Below, piece after piece: positions 1-17,400 of a stretch of DNA of 64,000 nt. The DNA comes from Streptomyces halobius. GTDB taxonomy: Bacteria > Actinomycetota > Actinomycetes > Streptomycetales > Streptomycetaceae. The translations under genes were made by a program, and so were the position numbers. The stretch's first letter is position 1; each line of letters begins with the position of its first letter. Under the pieces are notes generated by a model. That model worked only from the letters and a program-made list of their open reading frames with translations. It was not told where the DNA came from and did not search any database. Location: the NCBI RefSeq assembly GCF_023277745.1, contig NZ_CP086322.1, forward strand, positions 9,052,001 through 9,116,000. Reading direction: 5' to 3'.

Positions 1-3000
1 GGCCTGCGGAGGCGACAGGGACGGAGGGAGCGGCCACCGTGCTGCCGCTGTCCGCGCGCAGCGACAGCAGCCTGCGGGAACAGGCGGCACGGCTGATCCG
101 CTTCCTGGAGGCCCATCCGGACGCCCCGCTCGGCGACATCACTTGGACGCTGACCCGGCACCGGGCCCAGCACCGCCTGCGGGCCGTGGTGACCAGTCGC
201 GGTCTGCCCGAACTGCGCTCCGGTCTTGCCGCCGTCGCGGCCGGGCAGGATGTGCCGGGCGTGTTCACCGGCACTGCGGCCGAGGGCCGGCTCGCCTTCC
301 TGTTCACCGGCCAGGGGTCCCAGCGCGCGCAGATGGGTGCCGACCTCATGGCCGCCTCTCCGGTCTTCGCCCGGGCGCTGCGCGAGTCGTGCGAGGCGTT
401 CGACGGACTGCTCGACGCCCCGCTGCTGGACGTGATCATGCAGCCGGACGATCCCCGGTTGCACCGTACGCTCTTCGCCCAGCCCGCCCTGTTCGCGCTG
501 GAGCGCGCCCTGTTCGTCCTGGCCTCCGCCGCCGGTCTGGTGCCGGACGCGGTCGCCGGACACTCCCTGGGCGAGCTGACGGCAGCTCATGTTGCGGGTG
601 TGTTCGATCTCGCCGCCGCCGCCCGCCTCATCGCGGCCCGTGCCGCGGCCATGGACAGCGCGGCCGCCCGGGGAGGCATGGCGAGTGTGCGGGAGTCCGA
701 GGCGGAGGTTGCCGAGCGGATACGCGACTACGACGGCCGACTGTCGATTGCGGCGGTCAACGGCCCGGCCTCGGTCGTGGTCTCCGGAGACCTGGACGCC
801 GTGGAGGACCTGCTGCGGAACCTCGCCGACGAGGGCGTACGGACCAAGCGGCTCAAGGTGTCGCACGCCTTCCACTCGGCCCACATGGACGCCGTGCTGG
901 ACGAGTTCCGGAAGGCCGCGCGGTCCGTCACCTACCACGAGCCGAGGATCCCGCTGGTCTCGAACGCCTCGGGCTCCTTCGCCGGCGCCGCCGACCTCAC
1001 CGACCCGGAGTACTGGGTGCGGCACGTGCGCGGCACCGTCCGCTTCGGCGACGCGATCGACACGCTGGCTGCCTCCGGCCACCGCCACCTGCTGGAGCTG
1101 GGCCCCGACGGTGCGCTGACCGGCATGGTGGAGGAGCGGGGCGAGTCCGTCACCGCGGTCGCCGCACTGTCGGCCAAGCACCCCGAACTCGCCTCGCTCG
1201 TGGACGCGTTGGCAGCCGTGCACGTGGCCGGGCGGACCGTCGACTGGACCGCGCTGACCGGTACCGGAAACCGGATCGACCTGCCGACGTACGGGTTCAC
1301 CCGGCAGCACTACTGGGCGAGCGCCGAACCGGACACTCCCTCGGCGGGGCCGCTCCTGGACCAGGTCGTCGAAGTGGCCTCCACCGACACGGTGGTCGGC
1401 CAGGTCACGGTGGACGCGCAGCGGCAGCCGTGGCTGAACGACCATCTGATTCACGGCAGTTGCGTGCTTCCCGGTACCTATGTGGCTGCCCTGGTGTCGA
1501 GCGTCGGCCAGGAGGCGGGCTGCCCCGTCGTGGAGGAACTCACCCTCCACACGCCCGCCGTCTGCGCCGACCGGCTGGACGTGCAGGTCGCCGTCACTGC
1601 AGGGCAGGACGCGGGACGGCGGAAGTTCACGGTGAGCGTCCGGGACCGTGCGGGCGGCCCGTGGTCGTCGAGCGCCGAGGGCACCGTCCGCCCGGACACG
1701 CTGAGCGGCGCGCAGGAAGAGACGGCTCCTGCCCTCGGCGCGGACGCAGCCGCCGTGCCTGCGGAGGCGATCGTGGACGGTTACGCGCGGCTTGCCGGGC
1801 GCGGCTACCACTACGGTCCCGCGTTCCGCGCACTGCGGACGGTCCGCACGGCCGAGGGCCGTACCGAGGCCGAACTCGTGGTTCCTGAGGGCACGGTGAG
1901 CTGGCCGGTGCTGGCGCCCGCGCTCCTGGACGCCGCGCTGCACCCGGTCATCCTCGGCCTGCTGCCCGGCCTACCGGCCGACGACGACACGCTGTGGGCG
2001 CCGTTCACCTGGGAGAACGTCCGCCTTGCCGGGGCGACCCCGGCCCCCGGCAGCGTCCTGCACGCCCGGCTCGACGCCGATGCCCGACCCGGCGAAGTCC
2101 CCGCCGTCTCCGCCGAGATCACCACGGAGACGGGCGAACACCTCGCCACCGTCGGACGGGTCACCCTGCGCGCTCTGCGCCCCGACCAGCTCGCCGCCTC
2201 GCACGGGGCGGCCCGGTGGGAGATCCGCGCCGAAGCAGTCGACACACCCCCGCTCGCCGGCTCTGCCGCGGTACACGCCGTCGGATTCGACTCCCCCCTG
2301 TCCGGTGGCAACGGCGAGGAGATCACCCTCGTCGACGCCAGGGCCGCCGCCAGCGGCGACGACCCGGTGCGCGCCACACACGAGGCAGTCCGCACCGCGT
2401 CGGCCGCCCTGCGCGAGGCGCTGCGGGCACAGCTGCCGGTCGTGGTGCTGGTGCCTGATCCGGAGGCCGACGGCGCGCTCGCCGGTTCGGCCGTGGCCGG
2501 TCTGGCCAGGGCCGCGCAGGCCGAGCACCCCGGCCGGATCGTGCTGCTCGCGGCCGACGACGACGCGGCCTCCCTCGCTCAGCTGCCGGCCGCCGTCACC
2601 GTGCGGGACGGGCGCGAATGGCTGCTCCGCCGTGGCCGCTGGTACCGCCCCGTCCTGCACCGGTCCGCCCCGCCCACCGCTGTTGGACCGGTGTGGCCGG
2701 ACCCGCAGGAGCTGCTGCTGATCACCGGCGCCGGCGGTGGCATCGGACGACAGGTGGCCCGGTGGGCCGTGGCCGAATGGGGCGCCCGCAACCTGCTGCT
2801 GTTGTCCCGACGGGGCGAGGGCGACCCTGTCCTGCGCGAACTGGCCGAGGAACTGCGTACGGGCGGCGCGACCGTCGAGGTGGTCGCCTGTGACCTGACC
2901 GAACAGGACGCGGTGCAGTCCGTGTTCGCGGCCCACCCGGTCCGGGGAGTGCTGCACACGGCGGGAGTGCTGGCCGACTCGACGCTCGACGCCATGACTG

Positions 3001-3850
3001 ACGACCAGCTGCATCGCGTCCTCGCCGCCAAGGCCGACGCAGCGTGGCATCTGCACCGCGCCGCCGGCGAAAACCTGCGCACCTTCGTCCTGTTCTCCTC
3101 CCTCGCCGGCGCCTTCGGCTCGGCGGGACAGGCCAACTACAGCTCCGCCAACGCCTTCCTGGACGCCCTGGCCCGGCACCGCGCGGACCGAGGGCTGCCC
3201 GCCACCAGCATCCAGTGGGGACTGTGGGGCGGCTCCGATGGCATGGCCGGCACGCTGTCGCAACAGGAGTTGGCGAGCCTGGCCGAGGACGGCATCCTCC
3301 CCATGGAACCGCACCGGGCACTGGCCGCCCTCGACACCGTCCTCGCCGACGAACCGGCCCCCACCGTGGTCGTCGCCGCGCTCAACCCGTCCGCCGCGAG
3401 CGATCCGCGGACCGCGCCCGCTCCCATCGCGCCGCTCCTGCGGACCGCCGCAGACCATCCGGACGACGTGCCCCAACTCGACCTGGGGGCCTATCTGCCC
3501 GCCGAGCGCCCCGGCGTGGTGCTCGACCTGGTCCGGCGCACCGCGGCAAGGGTGCTCGGGCACACCAGCATTTCCGCCGTCCCCGCCGACCGCGGATTCC
3601 TCGACCTCGGCTTCGACTCCCTAGCCGCGGTCAAACTGCGCAACCAGCTCGCGCAGAGCTGCGCCGTGGCCCTGCCCAACACGGTGGTCTTCGACTGCCC
3701 GACGCCGGCCGAGCTCGCCGCCTATGTGACGGCCGAACTCGACGTATCGGAGCAGTCCGACGAGGACTCCGAGAGCGGCGGCCCCCCGGGCCTGGCCGAG
3801 GCCAGCGACGAAGAACTGTTCGCCATCGTCGACGGAGGGGCAACCCGGTC

Positions 3851-3854
<4 letters not shown>
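1..3854 (+). CDS. Type I polyketide synthase, 5'-truncated by window edge (…AT-DH-KR-ACP)
   Basis: The reading frame is already open at base 3 and reads through the typical KS-AT linker, so the KS lies outside the window. The AT has a GHSLGE nucleophile elbow (about 558-575) and a HAFH specificity motif (about 868), which predicts malonyl-CoA. The DH has the His-x3-Gly-x4-Pro motif ([10 protein letters not shown], about 1444), YGPAF, and the second motif LLDAALH, so it looks active. The KR has a GAGGGIG nucleotide site (about 2733), the catalytic Tyr in QANY and the Lys; LAD replaces the usual LDD of B-type KRs but keeps the final Asp. The ACP has GFDSL with its Ser near 3619. The C-terminus is a short docking tail. 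Expected output is an extension unit with a double bond. The stop overlaps the next start as ATGA, so the genes are translationally coupled. Confidence 0.95.
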
Positions 3855-9557
<5,703 letters not shown>

Positions 9558-9565
<8 letters not shown>

Positions 9566-12500
9566 CGAAGAGCGTCTGAGGCAGTACTTGAAGAAGGTCA
9601 CCACCGAGCTGCAGCACGCACGCCGCCGGGTCGGGGAGCTGGAGAGCGCCCGCTCCGAGCCCGTCGCCGTCGTCGGCATGGCCTGCCGGTTCCCCGGCGG
9701 CATAGCCACCCCCGAGGACTACTGGGCGGCGCTGCGCCGCGGCGCCGACCTCGTCTCCGGCCTGCCCGGGGACCGCGGCTGGGACCTGGCCGGACTGCAC
9801 GACCCGGACCCGGATGCGCTGGGCAAGTCGCTCACCGACCAGGGCGGCTTCCTGACCGACGCGACCTGCTTCGACCCCGAGCCGTTCGGCATCAGCCCGC
9901 GCGAGGCACTGGCCATGGACCCGCAGCAGCGGCTGATCCTGCAAACCTGCTGGGAGGCCGCCGAACGCGCCGGGATCGACCCCACCTCGCTGCGGGATTC
10001 CCAAACGGGCGTCTACATGGGCGTGATGGGGCAGGACTACCTGCCCCGGGCCGACCGTGCCACCGCCGAGGTCGCCGGATACGCCGTCACGGGCGCGGCC
10101 TGCAGCGTGGCCTCCGGACGGGTCTCCTACGTCCTCGGCCTGCAGGGGCCGGCCGTGACGGTGGACACCGCGTGCTCCTCCTCGCTGGTCGGCCTGCACC
10201 TGGCCATGACCGCCCTGCGCGCCGGCGAATGCGACCTCGCCCTGGCCGGCGGCGCGACCGTGATGTCGTCGCCCGCCACGCTGGTCGAATTCAGCCGGGT
10301 CCGCGGCGTCGCCCCCGACGGACGCTGCAAGGCCTTCTCGGCCCACGCCGACGGGGCAGGATTCGGCGAGGGTGCTGCCGTCCTGGCGCTCCAGCGCCTC
10401 TCCGACGCGCAGCGCGACGGCCGACCGGTGCTCGCGGTGCTGCGTGGCGGCGCCGTCAACTCCGACGGCGCGAGCAACGGCCTGACCGCACCGAACGGCC
10501 CCTCCCAGGCCCGCGTCATCACCGCGGCGCTCGCCGCCGCCGGGGTTCGCGCCGCCGATGTCGACGTGGTGGAGGCGCACGGTACCGGCACTCCCCTGGG
10601 CGACCCGATCGAGGCCCGCGCCCTGATCGACGTTTACGGGTCCTCCCGGCTCGACGTTTACGGGTCCTCCCGGCCCACGGGGAACGGCCTGCTGATCGGC
10701 TCGGTGAAGTCCAATGTCGGCCACACCCAGGCCGCCTCGGGTGCTGCCGGCCTGATGAAGCTCATCCTCGCCCTCCGGCACGAGGAGCTGCCCCGGACGC
10801 TGCACGCCGAGGAGCCCACCCCGGAGATCGACTGGGAGGGCTCCGGGGTCCGCCTGGCGACCGCCAACACCCCCTGGCCCCGGGGCGAACGGGTCCGCCG
10901 AGCGGCGGTGTCCTCCTTCGGCGTCAGCGGTACCAACGCTCACCTGATCGTTGAGGAGGCTCCTCTCGTTGAGGAGGCCCCTGAGCCCACCGAGCCTCTT
11001 GAGCACCCGGCGCCCGAATCCGCAGCTCCCGTCGCCGACCAGCTCCCCGGCGCGGCCGAGCCGGTGACCGCGCTGGTGCTGTCCGCCGCGAGCACGGACG
11101 CGGTACGGCACGTGGCCGCCGACGTGACCCCGCTCGCCTCCGACACCGCCGTCGACCCGGCGGCCCTCGGTGCGACCCTCGCCACGGCCCGGGCCGGACT
11201 GCCCGAGCGCGCCGTCGTCATCGGCCGAGGCCGTGACGAACTGCTCGCGGGCCTCGCCGCCGTCACCGACGGACTGCCCTCGCACTCCGTACGGCACAAC
11301 CGGGCGCTCGGCACCCGGCAGCCCGTCTTCGTCTTCCCCGGACAAGGCGCCCAGTGGCCCGGCATGGCGGCCGGCCTGCTGGAGCAGAGCGCCGCGTTCC
11401 GCGCCGAGTTCACCGCGTGCTCCGAGGCCCTGGAGCCGTTCACCGGCTGGTCGCTGCTGCGGATGCTGGCCGAGGACGACCCCTCGGAACTGGCCCGCGT
11501 CGACGTCGTCCAGCCCGCGCTGTGGGCGACCTACGTCGCGCTGGCCGCCGTATGGCGCGCGCATGGCGTGACGCCCGCCGCGGTGATCGGGCACAGCCAG
11601 GGCGAGATCGCCGCCGCCCACGTCGCCGGCGCGCTGACCCGCTCCGACGCGGCCCGTGTGGTCGCCCTGCGCAGCCAGGCGATCCGGGGCCTCGGCGCCC
11701 GCGGCGGCATGGCCTCGGTGGCGCTGCCGCTGTCCGCGGCGCGTGAACTGATCGCCGAGCACGGGCCCGCGGTGGAAGTCGCCGCCGTCAACGGGCCGGC
11801 CAACACGGTGCTGACCGGCGATGCGGACGCACTCGACGAGATCGTCCGTCGGGCCGTCGAGAAGCGGGTGCGAGCCAAGCGCATCGACGTCGACTACGCG
11901 TCCCACTGCGCCCATGTCGACGCCCTCCGGGAGGAGATCCTCGACGTGCTCGCGCCGATACGCGCCCGCAAACCCGCAATTCCCATGTATTCCACGGTCG
12001 ATCTGGACTGGATCCGCGAAGGCACCGTCGACGCCGAGTACTGGTTCCGCAACCTGCGCCAGACCGTCCGCTTCGCCGAGGGCGTGACCACCCTGATCAC
12101 CGAAGGGTTCGGGGCGTTCATCGAGGTCAGCCCGCACCCCGTGGCGACGCCCGGGATCACCGAGACCATCGAGGCGGTGGGTGGGTCCGCCGTCGCCCTC
12201 GGCACCCTGCGCAGGGAGGAGGGCGGCTACGAGCGGTTCATCGCGTCGCTGGCCGTGGCGTACACCCACGGGGTGCCCGTCGACTGGACCCCCGTGTGGA
12301 CCGGCGGACCGCACCCGCGCGTCGCCCTGCCCACCTACCCCTTCGCCCGCACCCGCCACTGGCTCGACGAGGCCGTCCGCGAGGGGCTGCACGCTGCCCC
12401 CCGCGCCGAGAACTACCGCATCGCGTGGGAGCCCCGCCCCGACGGCGCACGGGACGTGCCCGCCGCCGGACGCTGGGTGCTCCTCGTTCCGGCCGACGGA

Positions 12501-14357
12501 ACGGCACTCGCCGCCCGGCTGGCCGACGCGGTCCGCCGACGCGGCCTGACGGTCGACGAGTTCGTCGTGCCCGAAGACCTCACCCGCGAGCAGTTGCGCG
12601 CCCTGCTCGACCACGGGCGGCTGGCCGAGGCCGACATCGTCGTGTCGCTGTTGTCCCGGGACGGGCGCACCGCCCCCTCGACCCCGCAGACACAGCATGG
12701 CCTGGCCACCACCGTCCGCGCCGTCCAGGCCCTGGCCGACATCGGCAGCACCGTGCCGCTGTGGCTGCTCACCACGGGAGCCCAGCACGTCGGCGACGTC
12801 CCGGCCACCGCCCCCTTCGCCGCGCAGACCTGGGGCTTCGGCAAGGTCGTCGCCATGGAGCACCCTGAACTGTGGGGCGGCCTGATCGACTTGCCGGCAC
12901 CCGACCGGATCGACGACGCCGATCTGGACACCGCGGTGTCCGCGATCGCGCCGGTCGACGACGAGGACCAGATGGCGATCCGCAGCGGCCGGGCGCTGGT
13001 ACGCCGGATCGAGCAGTGGGCACCGGCTTCCGGCGCCGACTGGCGGCCGGAAGGGACCGTCCTGGTCACCGGCGGCACCGGCGCGCTCGGTACCCACACC
13101 GCCCGCTGGCTCGCCGGCCGGGGCGCTGACCGCATCGTGCTGACCGGCCGACGCGGCACCGCCACCCCGGGCATGCCCGAACTGGTCGCCGAACTCGGCG
13201 ACCAGGGCGTCACGGTGGACGTCGTGGCGTGCGACATCGCCGACCGCGACGCCGTGCGGGACCTGCTCGACGGCTACCGCGCCCAAGGCGCGCCCGTCCG
13301 CACCGTCCTGCACGCCGCGGGCACCGGCGAGCTGGTGTCGGTGCTCGACGTGGACCTGGACGATTTCGCAGGCATCCTCCGGGCCAAGGTGCTCGGCGCC
13401 CGGAACCTTGTCGCCCTCCTCGACCCCGAGGACGTGCACGCGCTGGTCTTCTACTCGTCCATCGCCGGGGTGTGGGGCAGCGGGGACCACAGCTCGTACG
13501 CCGCCGCCAACGCGTTCCTCGACGCCTACGCCCAGCAACTTGCCGCCGCGGGCTGGCCGGCCGCCTCGGTGGCCTGGGGCGTGTGGCAGCCCTCCGACGT
13601 CGAAGGCAACGGCGGCATGTCCTCGCATGTCGACACCACCGCCCTGCGCCGCCGCGGCGTGAAGACCATGCGCGCCGACTCCGCCCTCGACCGCATGGGC
13701 GCCGCGCTCGCCGCGCACACCCCGCACGCCGTGATCGCCGACATCGACTGGGACCGCTTCCTCGACGTGGTCTCCGGATCCGGGCAGCGCCCGCTGTTCG
13801 CCCGCCTCGCCAGGGACGACGATCCCGTACAAGACCGTGCCGGTACGGGGGACTTCACCAGGGAGCTCGACGGGCTGGCCGGCCCGGAGCGCCGGCAGCG
13901 GCTGCTGGAGCTGGTGTGCGCCGTCACCGCCGCCGCCCTCGGCCACACCGACGCCGGCGTCATCGACCCGGACGTCGCATTCAAGGACCACGGCATCACC
14001 TCGATCACCGCGGTCGAACTGCGCAACCGGCTCGCTCGGCGCACCGGACTGACGCTGCCCGCTTCCCTCGTCTACGACCATCCCAGCCCCGCCGCCGTCG
14101 CTGCCGTCCTCGACGCCGCCCTGGGCGGCACCGACGACACCCCGGCGGCCGATCCGCAGACCCTGCTCGACGCCCTCGAGCAGCAGCTCGGCACCGCAGT
14201 GGGCGCACCGGACGCCCGCACCGGCATCGCGCGCCGGCTCCGGCAACTGCTGCGCCAGATCGAGACACCCGCGGGGACCGAGCCGGGCGCGGTGCTCACC
14301 GAGGAGTCCTCCGCCCAGGACGTCGTGAACTTCATCGAACAGGAACTCGACATCTGA
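9558..14357 (+). CDS. Type I polyketide synthase, one module KS-AT-KR-ACP (methylmalonyl, A2-type KR)
   Basis: This protein has 1599 residues. A GGAGG ribosome site lies 6 bases before the ATG, inside the end of the upstream gene. It opens with a docking helix. KS: CSSSL near residue 205. AT: GHSQGE near 678 and YASH near 780, predicting methylmalonyl-CoA. There is no DH between AT and KR. KR: GGTGALG near 1172. It lacks LDD and has [10 protein letters not shown], placing Trp at the A-type marker position, His at the A2 marker and the catalytic Tyr near 1314. A-type KRs give L-configured alcohols, and A2 implies a matched alpha-methyl configuration. ACP: GITSI, Ser near 1481. Expected unit: hydroxyl plus methyl branch. 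The KS contains an 8-residue tandem duplication at about residues 357-372 (see 10627-10674). The C-terminal tail is a docking segment. Confidence 0.95.
10627..10674 (+). repeat. Perfect 24-bp tandem duplication within KS coding sequence
   Basis: Positions 10627-10650 and 10651-10674 are identical 24-mers. They encode DVYGSSRL twice in a row, giving [16 protein letters not shown] domains of this type normally have one copy of this short surface segment between EARALI and the GSVKSN motif, and the other KS domains in the window have one. The duplication is in frame. Confidence 0.95.
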
Positions 14358-14414
14358 CCGCTCCTCCCGCCCGCTCCGCCCCGCCGCGCACCGCTCTCGC
14401 AAGGAGATCCGCAC

Positions 14415-17400
14415 ATGCTCGAACAAGACAAGCTCCTCGGGTACCTCAAGCGGGTGTCGGCCGAGCTGCAACGCACCCGGACCGAGCTGGACGCCGTCCG
14501 CGACGCCGCTCACGAGCCGATCGCCGTCGTCGGTATCGGCTGCCGCTACCCCGGCGGCGCCCGCACCCCGGAGGCGCTGTGGCGGATCTTCGCCGACGGC
14601 CGGGACGTCATCGGCGCCTTCCCCACCGACCGTGGCTGGGACCTGGCGGACTTCTTCGACTCCGATCCCGACGTTGAGGGCCGCAGCTACGCCCGCGAAG
14701 GCGGGTTCCTCGCGGACGCGGGCCACTTCGACCCCGAGTTCTTCGGGATCAGCCCGCGCGAGGCGCTGGCCATGGACCCGCAGCAGCGGCTGCTGCTGGA
14801 GACTGCGTGGGAGGCGATCGAGTCCGGCGGGGTCGACCCTTTCGGCCTCAAGGGCAGCCGCACCGGCGTCTTCGTCGGGGCGATGGCCCAGTGCTACGAC
14901 CGCCAGACCGACCAGCCCCCGGCCGGCCTCGAAGGGCTGCTGCTGCTCGGCGGCGTCACCAGCGTCGCCTCCGGCCGCATCGCGTACACCCTCGGCCTTG
15001 AGGGCCCCGCGCTGACCGTCGACACCGCCTGCTCGTCCTCTCTCGTCAGCCTGCACCTGGCCTGCCAGTCGCTGCGCAGCGGCGCCAGCGACCTCGCCCT
15101 GGCCGGCGGCGCCGCCGTGATGTCGCTGCCGGACGCATTCTCCGGCTTCTCCCGGCAGCGCGTCCTGGCCAAGGACGGCCGCTGCAAGGCATTCTCGGCG
15201 GACGCCGACGGTATGGGCATGGCCGAGGGCGTCGGCATGCTGTTCCTGTGCCGCGCCGCCGACGCCCGCCGGCGCGGCCTGGAGACCCTCGCGCTGATCA
15301 GGGGCAGCTCCGTCAACTCGGACGGCGCCAGCAATGGCCTCACCGCCCCCAACGGCCCCTCGCAGGTCCGGGTGATCCGCGACGCGCTGCGCGACGCCGG
15401 CCTGCCCTCCGGAGCCGTCGACGCCGTCGAGACCCACGGCACCGGAACCGAACTCGGCGACCCCATCGAGGCGCAGGCGCTCCTGGAGAGCTACGGCTCC
15501 GGGCGCGCCGCCGACCGTCCGCTGTGGCTCGGCTCCGCCAAGTCCAACATCGGGCACAGCCAGGCCGCCGCCGGAGTCGTTGGCGTGATCAAGATGATCA
15601 TGGCGATGCGGCACCGCACCCTCCCGCGCACCCTGCACATCGACCGGCCCACCGGACACGTCGACTGGACCGGCCCCCTGCAACTGCTCGACCGGCCGCG
15701 CCCCTGGGAGCCGGCCACCGACGGCGAGGGGCCCGCGCCGCGCCGGGCCGCCGTCTCCGCGTTCGGCATCAGCGGCACCAACGCTCACGTGATCCTGGAA
15801 GAGGCCGCGGCCGACGCTGCACCGCCCGCATCCCAGGAGCCCGCCGCGGGCACCGTCGCCTGGCCCCTGTCCGCCCGTACAGCGGCCGGCGTGCGGGCGC
15901 AGGCCGGCCGGCTGGCCACCTGGGCGCGCGAACACCCCGAGGCCGACGCCCGGCAGGTTGCCCACGCGCTGGCCCGCCGCCCGCGGTTCAACCACCGCGC
16001 CGTCACCGTCGGCGGCTCGCTCGAAGACGTCGCCGCCGCACTCTCCCGCCTCACCGCCGGAGAGACGGGGCCCACCACCGTCCTGGGTACGGCCCGCCAA
16101 GAGCCCCGGGTCACTTTCCTGTTCTCCGGGCAGGGCGCCCAGCGCGTCGGCGCCGGCCGCACGTTGTACGAGCGCTTCCCGGCCTTCCGCGCCGCCCTCG
16201 ACGAGGTGGCCGCGGAGTGCGACCAGCACCTCGAAACCCCGCTGCTCGACGTGCTGTTCGCCGACCCCGACACCCCGGCCGCCGCGCTGATCGACCGCAC
16301 CGACTACACCCAGCCCTGCCTGTTCGCCGTGGAGACCGCCCTGTACCGCCTGGTCCGGTCGTTCGGCATCGCACCGGCCCACCTGCTCGGGCACTCGATC
16401 GGCGAGATCACCGCCGCCCACGCGGCGGGCGTGCTGGACCTGCCCGACGCCACACGTCTCGTGTGCGCCCGCGGACGCCTCATGGAGTCGGTGGCCACCG
16501 AAGGGACGATGTACGCGCTGCGCGCAGGCGAGGAAGACGTCGCCGCGCTGCTGGCCGACCGGGACGACGTCGCGATCGCCGCGGTCAACGGCCCGCGGAC
16601 CGTGGCCCTTTCAGGGGAGCGCTCCGCGGTGGCCGCGGTGGCCGCGCAGGCCCGGGACCGGGGCATCCGGGCCCGCGAGCTCAACGTCAGCCATGCCTTC
16701 CACTCGCCGCTGATGGACCCCATCCTGGAAGAGTTCACCGCCGTCGCCGCCGGCCTCACCTTCCGGCCGCCCGAGACACCGGTGATATCCAACGTCACCG
16801 GCGCCGTCGCCACCGCGGAGGACCTCACCTCCCCCCGGTACTGGACCCGCCACCTGCGGGAGGCGGTGCGCTTCCACGACGGGCTGATGCAGGCGCGCGC
16901 CGCGGGCGTCGACGTGCTGCTGGAACTCGGCCCCGACGCACCACTGACCGGCCTGGCCTCGGCCGCCCTGGACGAGGCCAGGCCGGCAGCCACCCCGGAG
17001 GACGCCGGTCCGCTCACCGCCGCCGCCCTGCGGCGCGACCTGCCCGAGGACACGTCCATCCTGCTGCTCGTGGGCACCGCCCACGCCGCGGGCGTTCCCG
17101 TCGACTGGGACGCCGTACTGCCCGGAGACGCGACCCCGGTATTCGGGCTTCCCACCTACCCGTTCGCCGGACAGCGCTACTGGCTGCCCGCCGGCCACGC
17201 CGGCGGCGCCGAACCGCAGGACCTGGGCCTCGACCCCGTCGCGCACCCGCTGCTCGGTGCCGCGCTGCGGCTGCCCGGCACCGCAACCACCGTCCTCACC
17301 GGCCGGATCTCCACCCGGACCCACCCCTGGCTCGCGGACCATGTCATCCTCGGCCAGGCCATCGTCCCGGCCACCGCGGTGCTGGAGCTCGCCAGAGCCG

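Noticed and set aside
3044..3850. Upstream in-frame extension of the second PKS gene
   Set aside because: The 269 extra residues are Arg/Pro-rich and out of frame with the preceding KR-ACP; the docking helix starts at 3851.
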